Source: Flavobacteriaceae bacterium CG2_30_34_30
GTDB lineage: Bacteria > Bacteroidota > Bacteroidia > Flavobacteriales > Flavobacteriaceae
Length of the DNA stretch: 54,128 nt
Assembly: GCA_001873105.1 (NCBI GenBank)
Contig: MNYN01000055.1
Coordinates: forward strand, 1-54,128
Direction: 5' to 3'
A model generated the notes under the pieces. That model was not told the DNA's origin, did no database searches, and saw nothing but the letters and a program-made list of their open reading frames with translations. The position numbers and the translations under genes are program-made. Positions 35,661 through 44,275 of this stretch are shown here, one piece after another. Position 1 is the stretch's first letter; the number at the start of each line of letters is the position of its first letter.

Positions 35661-35700
35661 ATTTAAAAAAAAACACTATTATAAAATGAATAGTGTTTTT
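35661..35700 (-). terminator. Terminator of the DUF5606 gene
   Basis: AAAAACACTATT (35669-35680) and AATAGTGTTTTT (35689-35700) form a 12-bp stem with an 8-base loop. On the minus strand it is followed by a long T-run. It lies 17 bases after the DUF5606 stop. Confidence 0.85.
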
Positions 35701-35717
35701 ATAGAAGATTTATTTTA

Positions 35718-36257
35718 TTACGTTTTTCTGGCAGAAGTGTTTTTGCCAGAACCTCCTTTTTTAGATGAGGAAACTTTTGGTGCCATATTTTTTGGGGCAG
35801 CTTTTTTAGGAATAGCTTTTACTGGAGACTCTTCCGTTTTAACCAACTCACCCGATTCGGTTTCTGCTGGTTTTGAAAAATCCATTTTACCTTTTTCTTG
35901 AAGAAGGTTATACCATTGTATGATTTTTTTTATATCACTAACATACACTCTATCTTCATCGTAATCAGGTAATATGCCGAAAAAATATTCTTCTAATTTT
36001 TCTTTAGATTCTTTATGGCTTATTGTTTTTTCGCCATTTTCTTTTTCTTTAATTTTTTGCAATACCTCTCGTAATGGTAATTCTTCCTTTAAAGTATAAA
36101 CAGCAATTTCCGAAAGCAAACTCACATTTTGTTGTGCGCTTACTGCTATTTTTTTCCCATCTAGAAGGGACTCAGCTAAGAAACCAGCTCTGGTTTGGGT
36201 TTTTAATTCATAAAGACCCGGTTTTCCTGTAATGGATAATAATTTTTCTAAACTCAT
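35718..36257 (-). CDS. DUF5606 protein with basic C-terminal tail
   Basis: A 179-residue protein of the Bacteroidota-specific DUF5606 family. The folded part is about residues 1-125 (SLEKLLSITGKPGLYELKTQ at the start, EYFFGILPDYDEDRVYVSDI later). The last 35 residues are Lys/Ala/Pro/Ser-rich (KKAAPKNMAPKVSSSKKGGS), resembling nucleic-acid-binding tails. The function is unknown. It lies on the minus strand between mazG and def. A perfect -7 box lies 62 bases upstream, so it is probably transcribed separately from def. Confidence 0.85.
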   Translation of the reverse strand: MSLEKLLSITGKPGLYELKTQTRAGFLAESLLDGKKIAVSAQQNVSLLSEIAVYTLKEELPLREVLQKIKEKENGEKTISHKESKEKLEEYFFGILPDYDEDRVYVSDIKKIIQWYNLLQEKGKMDFSKPAETESGELVKTEESPVKAIPKKAAPKNMAPKVSSSKKGGSGKNTSARKT

Positions 36258-36318
36258 ATATCTTAATCTTATGCTTAATAGTTAACTTGTAATTACTATT
36301 TTAATATAAAAACGCTTG

Positions 36319-36326
36319 CAAATATA
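36319..36326 (-). promoter_or_regulatory. -7 box TATATTTG for the DUF5606 gene
   Basis: This is an exact TAnnTTTG match on the minus strand between def and the DUF5606 gene, 62 bases upstream of the ATG. Confidence 0.5.
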
Positions 36327-36372
36327 ATAGATTGTATTAATTTTTAGGTGCTATTTGCAGGGAAATATATGC

Positions 36373-36963
36373 TTATCTTTTTTTACTGAGGTTCGGAAAT
36401 TTCATTCGGTAATCTACCTCAATTTTACCTTTGGATATATTCATTAATTTTCCTTTAATAATACGCTTTTTTAGGGGTGAAAGCCTATCAGTAAAAAGAA
36501 TTCCCTCAATATGATCATATTCGTGTTGAATGACTCTTGCTACGAGACCGTCGAATTCTTCTATATGTTTTTCAAAATTTTCATCAAAATACTCTAGTTT
36601 AATTTTTGGTTGCCGAAAAACATCTTCTCTAATATCCGGAATACTAAGGCAGCCTTCATTAAATGCCCATTCATCACCTTCTTCGTTCAGAATGGTTGGG
36701 TTGATAAAGGTTTGTTTAAAGTTAGAAAGATATTCCCTTTCTTGATCATCCAAATCTTCATCAGTAGAAAAAGGCTCTGTATCTACAATAAAAAGCCGAA
36801 TTGCCAAACCTATCTGAGGCGCTGCTAGACCAACCCCATGAGCACTGTACATGGTTTCGTACATGTTTTTAATAAGGACATTAAGGTTTGGATACTCTGC
36901 TGAAATGTTAGATCCTTTTTTACGAAGTACTACATCGCCGTAGGCTACAATGGGTAGAATCAT
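36373..36963 (-). CDS. def: Peptide deformylase
   Basis: Def removes the N-formyl group from new polypeptides. All three conserved motifs are present: GVGLAAPQIG (residues 43-52), EGCLSIP (near 115, with the metal-binding cysteine) and QHEYDHIEG (near 157, with HExxH). The 196-residue length is usual for Bacteroidota, which carry a small insertion before motif 2 (DLDDQEREYL). It lies 41 bases after ruvX, and no promoter box is visible in that gap, so it is probably cotranscribed from the ruvX promoter. Confidence 0.97.
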   Translation of the reverse strand: MILPIVAYGDVVLRKKGSNISAEYPNLNVLIKNMYETMYSAHGVGLAAPQIGLAIRLFIVDTEPFSTDEDLDDQEREYLSNFKQTFINPTILNEEGDEWAFNEGCLSIPDIREDVFRQPKIKLEYFDENFEKHIEEFDGLVARVIQHEYDHIEGILFTDRLSPLKKRIIKGKLMNISKGKIEVDYRMKFPNLSKKR

Positions 36964-37004
36964 AAGTATTTGTTATTGAATTATTTAGTTATTTAGATTC
37001 TCTA

Positions 37005-37430
37005 CTATTTTCTGTTTTCTTTATCAGTATAAAGGTAATCTTGAAGGATAATGGTTGCGCTTATTTCATCAATAAGTGCTTTATTCTTCCTTTGTTTTTT
37101 GCTTAATCCACTGTCAATCATGGTCTGAAAAGCCATTTTTGATGTAAACCGCTCATCTACTCTTTTAATAGATAACCCGGGAATTTCTTTATCCAGTTTT
37201 TCTAAAAACTTTGCAATAAAAAATTCACTTTCTGAAGGTGTATTATTCATTTGTTTTGGTTCACCAACGAGAATACATGCTACTTTTTCTTTTTTCAAAT
37301 ACTCCTTCAAAAAAGGAATAAGGTTTTTAGTTTCAACAGTGGTTAACCCTGAGGCTATTAGTTGTAATTCATCGGTTACAGCTATACCTGTGCGTTTTGT
37401 TCCAAAATCGATTGCTACTATTCGTGCCAT
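37005..37430 (-). CDS. ruvX: Holliday-junction resolvase-like protein RuvX (YqgF)
   Basis: YqgF/RuvX is an RNase H-fold nuclease implicated in 16S rRNA 5'-end maturation and proposed as a Holliday-junction resolvase. Visible are AIDFGTKRTGIAVTDEL (residues 5-21 with the first catalytic Asp), VGEPKQMN, and VDERFTSKMA followed by DEISATIILQDYL with the last acidic residues. I start at the ATG at 37430. A second ATG lies 6 bases upstream. A longer frame from 37448 would start inside the -7 box. It leads the ruvX-def operon, divergent from dapD. Confidence 0.94.
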   Translation of the reverse strand: MARIVAIDFGTKRTGIAVTDELQLIASGLTTVETKNLIPFLKEYLKKEKVACILVGEPKQMNNTPSESEFFIAKFLEKLDKEIPGLSIKRVDERFTSKMAFQTMIDSGLSKKQRKNKALIDEISATIILQDYLYTDKENRK

Positions 37431-37445
37431 AGTCATTCTAAGTTG

Positions 37446-37453
37446 CAAAGATA
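37446..37453 (-). promoter_or_regulatory. -7 box TATCTTTG for ruvX-def
   Basis: This is an exact TAnnTTTG match on the minus strand, about 15 bases before the ruvX ATG at 37430. It rules out the longer frame opening at 37448. Confidence 0.6.
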
Positions 37454-37495
37454 ATACTTCTCCTTGTATTGGTCTACATTTTATTAAAAAGCCAT

Positions 37496-37503
37496 TATCT
37501 TTA
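37496..37503 (+). promoter_or_regulatory. Probable -7 box (TATCTTTA) for dapD
   Basis: The box matches seven of eight consensus positions, 19 bases before the dapD ATG at 37523. It is divergent from the ruvX box some 43 bases away, so the two promoters nearly back onto each other. Confidence 0.5.
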
Positions 37504-37522
37504 CACCAAAAAATTTACCAAG

Positions 37523-38338
37523 ATGCAAACTTTAAAACCTATTATTGAAAAAGCATGGGAAGATAGATCCCTACTTTCAATTACTGAAACCATTGAGGCT
37601 ATTCGATCTGTAATACATTTGTTAGATAATGGAAAACTGCGAGTTGCTGAACCTAATAATGGTAGCTGGCAAGTAAATGAATGGATTAAAAAAGCAGTGG
37701 TACTTTATTTTCCAATCCAAAAAATGGAAACTTTTGAAGTAGGTATTTTTGAATATCATGATAAAATACCTTTAAAAACAGGCTATAAAGTAAAAGGAGT
37801 TCGGGTTGTACCTCATGCTGTGGCACGATATGGGGCTTATATTTCTTCAGGAGTAATCTTGATGCCCAGTTATGTAAATATAGGTGCTTATGTGGATGAA
37901 GGAACTATGGTAGATACATGGGCAACAGTAGGAAGTTGCGCACAAATAGGTAAAAATGTTCATTTAAGTGGTGGTGTGGGTATTGGTGGCGTGTTAGAAC
38001 CTTTGCAAGCAGCTCCGGTTATTATTGAAGATAATGCTTTTATAGGTTCTCGATGTATTGTTGTAGAAGGAATAAGAGTAGAAACAGAGGCTGTATTAGG
38101 CGCAAATGTAGTGCTTACTGCTTCCACTAAAATCATGGATGTAACCGGTAATAAGCCTAAAGAAATTAAAGGATACATTCCTGCCCGATCTGTGGTAATT
38201 CCTGGAAGTTATACAAAACAATTTCCTGCCGGCGAATATCAAGTGCCTTGTGCATTAATTATTGGTAAACGAAAAGCAAGTACAGATAAAAAAACATCCT
38301 TAAATGATGCTTTAAGAGAATATGGTGTTGCTATATAA
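37523..38338 (+). CDS. dapD: 2,3,4,5-tetrahydropyridine-2,6-dicarboxylate N-succinyltransferase
   Basis: DapD transfers succinyl-CoA to tetrahydrodipicolinate in the lysine and meso-diaminopimelate pathway, so it feeds peptidoglycan synthesis. The 271-residue protein has the N-terminal helical domain (KPIIEKAWEDRSLLSITET) then a left-handed beta-helix made of hexapeptide repeats (YVNIGAYVDEGTMVDTWATV, GSCAQIGKNVHLSGGVGIGG, VIIEDNAFIGSRCIVVEGI). The C-terminus GEYQVPCALIIGKRKAST is typical. I start at the ATG at 37523. The frame extends upstream through the -7 box and into the ruvX promoter region, so those residues are not coded. Confidence 0.97.
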   Translation: MQTLKPIIEKAWEDRSLLSITETIEAIRSVIHLLDNGKLRVAEPNNGSWQVNEWIKKAVVLYFPIQKMETFEVGIFEYHDKIPLKTGYKVKGVRVVPHAVARYGAYISSGVILMPSYVNIGAYVDEGTMVDTWATVGSCAQIGKNVHLSGGVGIGGVLEPLQAAPVIIEDNAFIGSRCIVVEGIRVETEAVLGANVVLTASTKIMDVTGNKPKEIKGYIPARSVVIPGSYTKQFPAGEYQVPCALIIGKRKASTDKKTSLNDALREYGVAI

Positions 38339-38434
38339 AATAGAAAAATTTATTGATTAAATGCTATTTATCAGGCATTTAAATTAAAATTTATTGCACA
38401 ATACATTATAACAATTTTTAGTTTTCTTAAATTG

Positions 38435-40267
38435 ATGACCTACAAATTTTTAATTTACATATCCCATAGTTATGCCATACCCATTGGTAAACCTTTGGAA
38501 ACAGAAATCCTAAAACGAGGTTATAGCGTTTGGTGGTATAGCGATCTGGCCGAAGGTGCAGCTTCCATTTCACATGAAAGTAATGCATTTAACTCAATAA
38601 AAGAAGTTGTAGCATATAGACCACATATTGTATTAACCATAACAGACATGGTTCCAGATTTTATATCCGGATTAAAAGTACAGATATTTCACGGTTTTCC
38701 GGCAAACAAACGAAAAGGGTTGGACCAATTTAAAATTCGTGGCTTTTTTGACTTATACTGTACACAAGGATCCTCTTCTACAGAAATTTTTAATACATTA
38801 AAAGCAAAATATAAAACCTTTGAGGTAATAGAAACCGGATGGTCAAAAGTAGATGCCCTATATCCTTTAAAAGAAAAATCAGTTTCTGAAATTCCAACCG
38901 TTTTAATTGCATCAACATTTACTAAACAATATAGTTTGGCTTTAAATGATGCGGTATTACTAGAAATAGTAAGACTTTCCGAGTTAAATAAGTGGAAATT
39001 CATGGTTGTTCTTCATCCAAAACTTCCAGAAAACATAAAGCAAAAAATAAAAAAGATCCAAAATAAAAATATTACTTATTATAACACCACAGATTTAGTC
39101 CCATTATTTAAAAAAGCAGATTTTCTCTTTGCAGATACCTCCTCTGCAATCATTGAATTTTTACTTCAAGAAAAACCAGTAGTTACTTTTAAAAATAACA
39201 TGCCGGGACCTTATTTAATAAATATTTCGTCAGTAAATGAAATAGAACCTGCATTTGAAAAAGCGAAAAGCAGGCCGAAACATCTAATTAATGAAATTAA
39301 AAAATTTACTCAATTTTCTCATGCCTTTACCGACGGAAAATCTAGTGAAAGGGTTATAAATGCTTGTATTGAATTTTTACATAAAGACAAATCTTATTTA
39401 AAGAAAAAACCTAGAAATCTAGTGAGAAAATTTAAAATAAGACGAAAAAACGGCTTTTTTACTTGGAAAAGTTACCGTACAGCTATTCAATATCCAACAA
39501 AAGTACTTACTACCCCCAAAGTAAAAATATCAGCAGTTATTATAACCCTAAACGAGGAAGAACATATAGATGCATTGATTAAAAATTTGGATTTTGTAGA
39601 GGAAATTATTTTTGTAGATTCCTATAGTACAGACAAGACTTTTGAAAAATTATCGTCCTACCCCAATATTCAAAAATACCAAAAAGAATTTCTGAATTTT
39701 CCTTCACAAAAAAACTTTGCATTATCTAAAGCATCTAATGATTGGGTGCTTTTTATGGATGCCGACGAGCGAATTACACAAAATGGAAAGGAAGAAATTC
39801 TTAACCTATTAACGAATACCGATAAAGTAGCTTTTTGGGGGAAATTTCAATATTACTTCGGAAATAAAAAAATTAATTTCAGCGGCTTTCAAACTGCAAA
39901 ATCTATACGATTATTTAGAAAAACAAAATGCCTTTATGATGCCTCTATCCCAGTGCATGAAAATTTAATAGTTGAAGGTAAAATAGGTACTTTACAAAAT
40001 AAAATTTTACACTATAGTTTTAAAAATTATACACATTACAAATCAAAAATGGAACATTACGCAAATTTGATAGCAAGGCATAACTTTGAAAAGAATAAAA
40101 AAATGTCCTTTCCATTAATGCTTTTAAAATATGCATATCGTTTTATCAATCATTATATTTTAAGGCTTGGTATTTTAGATGGAAAAATAGGCTTGAAAAT
40201 ATCCTATCTCAATGCATATGGAATTTATTTTAGATATAAAATTTTAAAAAAACTGAATACCCCATAA
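38435..40267 (+). CDS. Two-domain glycosyltransferase: CDP-glycerol-type plus GT2
   Basis: A 610-residue protein joining two transferase domains. The first (about 1-330) resembles CDP-glycerol glycerophosphotransferase/GT-B enzymes: IFHGFPANKRKGLDQF near 88, then LFADTSSAIIEFLLQEKPVV near 230, a family hallmark. The second (about 363-610) is a GT2 glycosyltransferase like the WaaE/KdtX group: AVIITLNEEEHIDALIKNL, EIIFVDSYSTDKT and the DxD-like WVLFMDADERIT. The neighbour is a Kdo-kinase-like gene whose end lies 2 bases away on the other strand, suggesting a lipid A/LPS core role. I start at the ATG at 38435. Confidence 0.85.
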   Translation: MTYKFLIYISHSYAIPIGKPLETEILKRGYSVWWYSDLAEGAASISHESNAFNSIKEVVAYRPHIVLTITDMVPDFISGLKVQIFHGFPANKRKGLDQFKIRGFFDLYCTQGSSSTEIFNTLKAKYKTFEVIETGWSKVDALYPLKEKSVSEIPTVLIASTFTKQYSLALNDAVLLEIVRLSELNKWKFMVVLHPKLPENIKQKIKKIQNKNITYYNTTDLVPLFKKADFLFADTSSAIIEFLLQEKPVVTFKNNMPGPYLINISSVNEIEPAFEKAKSRPKHLINEIKKFTQFSHAFTDGKSSERVINACIEFLHKDKSYLKKKPRNLVRKFKIRRKNGFFTWKSYRTAIQYPTKVLTTPKVKISAVIITLNEEEHIDALIKNLDFVEEIIFVDSYSTDKTFEKLSSYPNIQKYQKEFLNFPSQKNFALSKASNDWVLFMDADERITQNGKEEILNLLTNTDKVAFWGKFQYYFGNKKINFSGFQTAKSIRLFRKTKCLYDASIPVHENLIVEGKIGTLQNKILHYSFKNYTHYKSKMEHYANLIARHNFEKNKKMSFPLMLLKYAYRFINHYILRLGILDGKIGLKISYLNAYGIYFRYKILKKLNTP

Positions 40268-40269
40268 TT

Positions 40270-41025
40270 TTATTTCCAAAAAAGTAGGGTTTCTTTTATT
40301 TTCTTTTTTCGGTAATATTGGTTTTGAAATGCCGTAGTTGCATTCCACATTAATTTATAAACCATTTCAAAATCTAAACCAATAAGCTTTGCATATTCCT
40401 CACTCATGGTTTTTACCATTTCACGCTTTGGAGTTAGGTGTGAAAAATTAGTAATGCGCTCTTTTATTGAAAGCGATTTAAAGTCCATTCTATTTAAATC
40501 AACCAAATAAAACTGATAAACTCCTTTTTTATTTTTAATTAAGGTATTTCCGGGAGAATGGTCTTTAAAAAGAATTCCATTTTCATGAAGCTTATAAGTA
40601 AATCGTGTAAATTCTTTTAAAATAGTTTCTTTATCCGGATAGTTTGGAATGGAAATTAACTCTCTAAATGTCAAATCGCACTCAAGATGCACACTGGCAT
40701 AATAACTATCTTTCAAACCCAAAAGAGAAAAATTTTCAGCAAAAGCAACAGGTTCCGGTGTGCCAATGCCATGGCTTAAAAGGTAATTTGCATTTTCAAA
40801 AGAACGTTTTGCTTTAGATTTTCTGAAATATTTATAGGCTAAGGTATTGATAAGATTAGGAATTTTAAATGCTTTTACATTTAAGATTTTCTCATTCCAA
40901 GAAAAAAACTTTATCTGATTTCTATCTCCTTTACCTAAAAGTGTCCCATTGTTTTTGAAATTCAAAAATATATTGGTGATTTCAGCTTGTTGAGATGCAT
41001 ATTTTGGATTAACTTTTATATTCAT
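40270..41025 (-). CDS. Kdo-kinase/lipopolysaccharide kinase-like protein (InaA/KdkA type)
   Basis: A 251-residue protein with a eukaryote-like kinase fold of the LPS kinase (WaaP/InaA/KdkA) group. Key segments are a beta-strand Lys in LNVKAFKIPN (near 51), the catalytic loop ILFKDHSPGNTLIK (Asp155, Asn160, five apart as in kinases) and the metal-binding VDLNRMDF (Asp176). Such enzymes phosphorylate Kdo or heptose in the LPS inner core. The GT-containing gene beside it supports this. I start at the ATG at 41025. The promoter (TTTG-N20-TACTTTTG) lies upstream of that, so a longer frame from 41082 is excluded. Confidence 0.85.
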   Translation of the reverse strand: MNIKVNPKYASQQAEITNIFLNFKNNGTLLGKGDRNQIKFFSWNEKILNVKAFKIPNLINTLAYKYFRKSKAKRSFENANYLLSHGIGTPEPVAFAENFSLLGLKDSYYASVHLECDLTFRELISIPNYPDKETILKEFTRFTYKLHENGILFKDHSPGNTLIKNKKGVYQFYLVDLNRMDFKSLSIKERITNFSHLTPKREMVKTMSEEYAKLIGLDFEMVYKLMWNATTAFQNQYYRKKKIKETLLFWK

Positions 41026-41051
41026 TATTTTTATTCTGGATGATAAGTTCA

Positions 41052-41083
41052 CAAAAGTAACCAAACCGATTTTAGACTTCAAA
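41052..41083 (-). promoter_or_regulatory. Promoter of the Kdo-kinase-like gene
   Basis: On the minus strand, a -33 TTTG (41080-41083) and an exact -7 TACTTTTG (41052-41059) are 20 bases apart. The box ends 26 bases before the ATG at 41025. This is one of the clearest Bacteroidota promoters in the window. Confidence 0.7.
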
Positions 41084-41178
41084 TAATTCCGCTATTTTTA
41101 CCAAAAATAAAGCAAGGAATCCCAAAAAGCATCCACCAATCTTTATCCTTTATTTTTAAAAACAATAAACCCACAAAA

Positions 41179-41748
41179 ATGGATATTAACAAAGATGAAA
41201 TTTATAAAACTATAGAAACCCTTAAAAACGGAGGTATTATTCTGTATCCAACAGATTCTGTTTGGGGTATAGGTTGTGACGCAACGAATGCTACGGCTGT
41301 TTCAAAAATATACAAACTCAAAAACCGGGAAGAAACCAAAGCGATGATTTGTTTGGTTTCTGACATAAGAATGCTAGAAAAACACATAGATACTGTGCCG
41401 GAAGCTGCCTACGATATTATTGAATATGCTGACAAGCCCACCACTATTATTTATGACCAACCCGCAGGAGTTGCTGAAAATTTAATAAGTTCAGATGATA
41501 CTTTAGGAATTCGAATAGTTTCCAAAGGATTTGCACACCTACTTGTGAAGCATTTTCGCCGACCAATAGTTTCTACCTCTGCTAATAAAAGTGGCGAAAT
41601 AACCCCAAGAAACTTTAAAGAAATAAGTGTGGATATTTTGGCAGGCGTTGACTATGTTGTAAATTTGCAAAACGAAAAATCACAAGCAAAACCATCGTCT
41701 ATAATTCAAATAAAAAAGGATGGCCAAGTGCACGTTATCCGAATGTAA
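41179..41748 (+). CDS. L-threonylcarbamoyladenylate synthase (YrdC/Sua5)
   Basis: This protein makes threonylcarbamoyl-AMP from threonine, bicarbonate and ATP, the first step of the tRNA t6A37 modification. The 189-residue protein has the YrdC-fold motifs [20 protein letters not shown] (residues 18-37), the KxR-type [16 protein letters not shown], and [20 protein letters not shown] near 130. Length fits single-domain TsaC rather than the two-domain Sua5. It lies 5 bases before the CCA enzyme gene, so the two tRNA-processing genes probably share an operon. Confidence 0.94.
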   Translation: MDINKDEIYKTIETLKNGGIILYPTDSVWGIGCDATNATAVSKIYKLKNREETKAMICLVSDIRMLEKHIDTVPEAAYDIIEYADKPTTIIYDQPAGVAENLISSDDTLGIRIVSKGFAHLLVKHFRRPIVSTSANKSGEITPRNFKEISVDILAGVDYVVNLQNEKSQAKPSSIIQIKKDGQVHVIRM

Positions 41749-41753
41749 AATCC

Positions 41754-43181
41754 ATGCCTAAAGCAAAAAACTATAAAGAAGCACTTCAAAATCCAATTTT
41801 TGACATTCTATCTGATGCTGCTGAAAACCTCCATTTAAAATGCTATGTCATTGGTGGATTTGTTCGTGATTTTTTATTAAAAAGAGGCTCCCCAAAAGAC
41901 ATTGATGTTGTAGCCATAGGAAGTGGCATAGCACTAGCTTATGAAGTTTCTAGACTACTTCCAAAACAGCCGAAAGTTACCGTTTTTAAAAACTACGGCA
42001 CCGCTATGCTTAAAACTAAAGAGTGGGAAGTGGAGTTTGTGGGAGCACGAAAAGAATCTTATGCTCAGGATAGCCGAAATCCCGCCGTGGAAGACGGTAC
42101 GATGGAAGATGACCAAAACCGAAGAGATTTCACAATAAACGCATTAGCTTTAAGCCTAAACAAAGAAAATTTTGGAGATTTATTAGATCCATTTGACGGG
42201 CTTCAGGATTTAGAAAATAAAATTATTCGCACTCCTTTAGACCCAAATATCACTTATTCAGACGATCCATTACGTATGCTTAGAGCCATTCGGTTTGCCT
42301 GTCAACTCCTTTTTTTTATTGAAAAAAAATCACTTGATGCTATCATTCGTAATAGCAATCGCATCAAAATTATTTCTAACGAGCGAGTTGTTGATGAATT
42401 AAATAAAATACTCCTTAGCAAGAAACCCTCTGTAGGCTTTCAATTATTGCATCAAACCGGTTTGCTTCCCTACATCCTTCCTGAACTTATTGCTCTTGAA
42501 GGTATTGATGAAATTGATGGGCAACGCCACAAAGACAATTTTTGGCATACCCTAGAGGTTTTAGACAACATTGCTTTAGCCACAGACGATTTGTGGTTGC
42601 GTTGGGCGGCATTGTTACACGACATTGGAAAAGCACCTACAAAACGCTTTGATGAAAAAGTGGGTTGGACATTTCATGGGCACGAATTGGTCGGCTCAAA
42701 AATGGTGTTTAAACTATTCAAACGCCTGCGATTACCGTTAAATGAAAAGATGAAGTTTGTTCAGAAATTAGTATATATGAGCTCAAGACCTATAGCCATT
42801 TCTAATGAAGTTTCTGATAGTGCGGTGCGAAGATTAGTATTTGATGCAGGCGAGGAAATTGAAAGTTTGATGACCCTTTGCGAAGCAGATATCACCACAA
42901 AAAACACAAAAAAATTTAAAAAATACCACCAAAATTTTCAAATAGTAAGAAAAAAAATCGTGGAAGTAGAAGAACGCGACCACATACGCAATTTTCAACC
43001 GCCAATAAGTGGCGAGGAAATTATGGAAATTTTTGGATTAAAACCTTCTCGTGAAGTAGGCATCTTGAAAGAAACTATTAAAGAAGCTATTTTAGAAGGT
43101 GAAATTCCAAATGATTATGATGCCGCTAAAGAATTGATGTTTAAAAAAGGGAAAGAATTGGGACTAAAAGTTAATCTCTAA
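41754..43181 (+). CDS. CCA tRNA nucleotidyltransferase with HD domain
   Basis: A 475-residue class II polymerase that adds CCA (or part of it) to tRNA 3' ends. Seen in order: head [20 protein letters not shown] (near residues 34-53; metal-binding DxD), [29 protein letters not shown] with [12 protein letters not shown], and an HD domain at about 265-400 with [14 protein letters not shown] and [17 protein letters not shown]. The HD domain may give 2',3'-cyclic phosphodiesterase/phosphatase activity as in E. coli Cca. It follows the YrdC gene by 5 bases and precedes ctaA by 19. Confidence 0.95.
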   Translation: MPKAKNYKEALQNPIFDILSDAAENLHLKCYVIGGFVRDFLLKRGSPKDIDVVAIGSGIALAYEVSRLLPKQPKVTVFKNYGTAMLKTKEWEVEFVGARKESYAQDSRNPAVEDGTMEDDQNRRDFTINALALSLNKENFGDLLDPFDGLQDLENKIIRTPLDPNITYSDDPLRMLRAIRFACQLLFFIEKKSLDAIIRNSNRIKIISNERVVDELNKILLSKKPSVGFQLLHQTGLLPYILPELIALEGIDEIDGQRHKDNFWHTLEVLDNIALATDDLWLRWAALLHDIGKAPTKRFDEKVGWTFHGHELVGSKMVFKLFKRLRLPLNEKMKFVQKLVYMSSRPIAISNEVSDSAVRRLVFDAGEEIESLMTLCEADITTKNTKKFKKYHQNFQIVRKKIVEVEERDHIRNFQPPISGEEIMEIFGLKPSREVGILKETIKEAILEGEIPNDYDAAKELMFKKGKELGLKVNL

Positions 43182-43200
43182 TCTTTCAAAAAAACGCGAT

Positions 43201-44223
43201 ATGGAAAAAAATCAAAGGTCAGTGGTTATTTGGTTGTTAACAGGATGTTTTCTCGTTTTTATTATGGTCATTGTTGGTGGTATAACACGCCTTACTGACT
43301 CCGGACTATCCATGACCGACTGGCACATCATAACAGAAGTTATTCCACCTTTAAATGAAAATGCCTGGGAAGCTGCTTTTGAGGACTATAAAAAGTATCC
43401 CGAATATCAAAAAATAAATATTCATAACGATTTTACCCTTGAAGATTATAAAGAAATTTACTTTTGGGAATGGTTGCACCGTTTATTAGGGAGACTGCTT
43501 GGAGTAGTCTTTATAATTCCTTTTTTTTATTTTTTGATAAAGAAAAAACTTTCCAAAGAAACTTTAAAAAATTGTTATATCCTTTTGATTTTAGGAGGAT
43601 TTCAGGGGTTTTTGGGTTGGTATATGGTAAAGAGTGGACTTATTGACCAACCCAATGTAAGCCATTATAGGCTGGCAATGCACCTTACCACTGCATTTAT
43701 TACTTTTGCTTTTACCTTTTGGGTGGCTCTGAATCTTATGTACCCAAAACAAGAAATTATGCATAAACCTATGCGTAATTTAATTCGTTTTGCCTATATA
43801 ATTTTATTAATACAAATTATTTGGGGAGCTTTTGTTGCAGGATTAAATGCTGGATGGATTCACAACACTTGGCCATTGATGAATGACGGAAAACTAATAC
43901 ATGAAACAGTAACGATAGAGCAAACTCCTGTTTGGAGAAATTTTGTGGAAGGAAAAAGTGGTGTCCAATTTGTACATCGGTATTTGGCTTATGTTGTTGT
44001 GGCAATGGTACTATGGATTGGTTATAAAGCAAAAACACTTTCAAAAACTGTTTCTCAAAAAAGAGGTATAAATTTGTTACTTTTTTTAGTTTTTGCCCAA
44101 TTCACATTAGGCGTGTTTACTTTAATATTGGCAGTACCGCTTTGGTTAGGAGTTTTACATCAAGTAGGTGCATTTTTCTTACTTGGCGCAATGACATTTA
44201 CTTTGCATCGTTTCAGTAAATAA
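43201..44223 (+). CDS. ctaA: Heme A synthase (COX15/CtaA family)
   Basis: CtaA oxidises heme O to heme A for cytochrome aa3-type oxidase. The 340-residue membrane protein has eight predicted helices and the heme-ligand histidines seen in YFWEWLHRLLGRLLGVVF, SHYRLAMHLTTAFITF, VQFVHRYLAYVVVAMV and VLHQVGAFFLLGAMTF. The N-terminal GGITRLTDSGLSMTDWHIIT is the family hallmark. It sits immediately after the CCA enzyme gene, away from ctaB and oxidase genes, so respiration-gene grouping is not conserved here. Confidence 0.94.
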   Translation: MEKNQRSVVIWLLTGCFLVFIMVIVGGITRLTDSGLSMTDWHIITEVIPPLNENAWEAAFEDYKKYPEYQKINIHNDFTLEDYKEIYFWEWLHRLLGRLLGVVFIIPFFYFLIKKKLSKETLKNCYILLILGGFQGFLGWYMVKSGLIDQPNVSHYRLAMHLTTAFITFAFTFWVALNLMYPKQEIMHKPMRNLIRFAYIILLIQIIWGAFVAGLNAGWIHNTWPLMNDGKLIHETVTIEQTPVWRNFVEGKSGVQFVHRYLAYVVVAMVLWIGYKAKTLSKTVSQKRGINLLLFLVFAQFTLGVFTLILAVPLWLGVLHQVGAFFLLGAMTFTLHRFSK

Positions 44224-44275
44224 TACCCATTATTTTTAATAAAAAACTATATTTACACCCTGAAAAAAAACACCT

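Noticed and set aside
38351..38390. Hairpin after dapD (TTAAATGC/GCATTTAA)
   Set aside because: The 8-bp stem is AT-rich with a 10-base loop and no U-tract. It is too weak to call a terminator.
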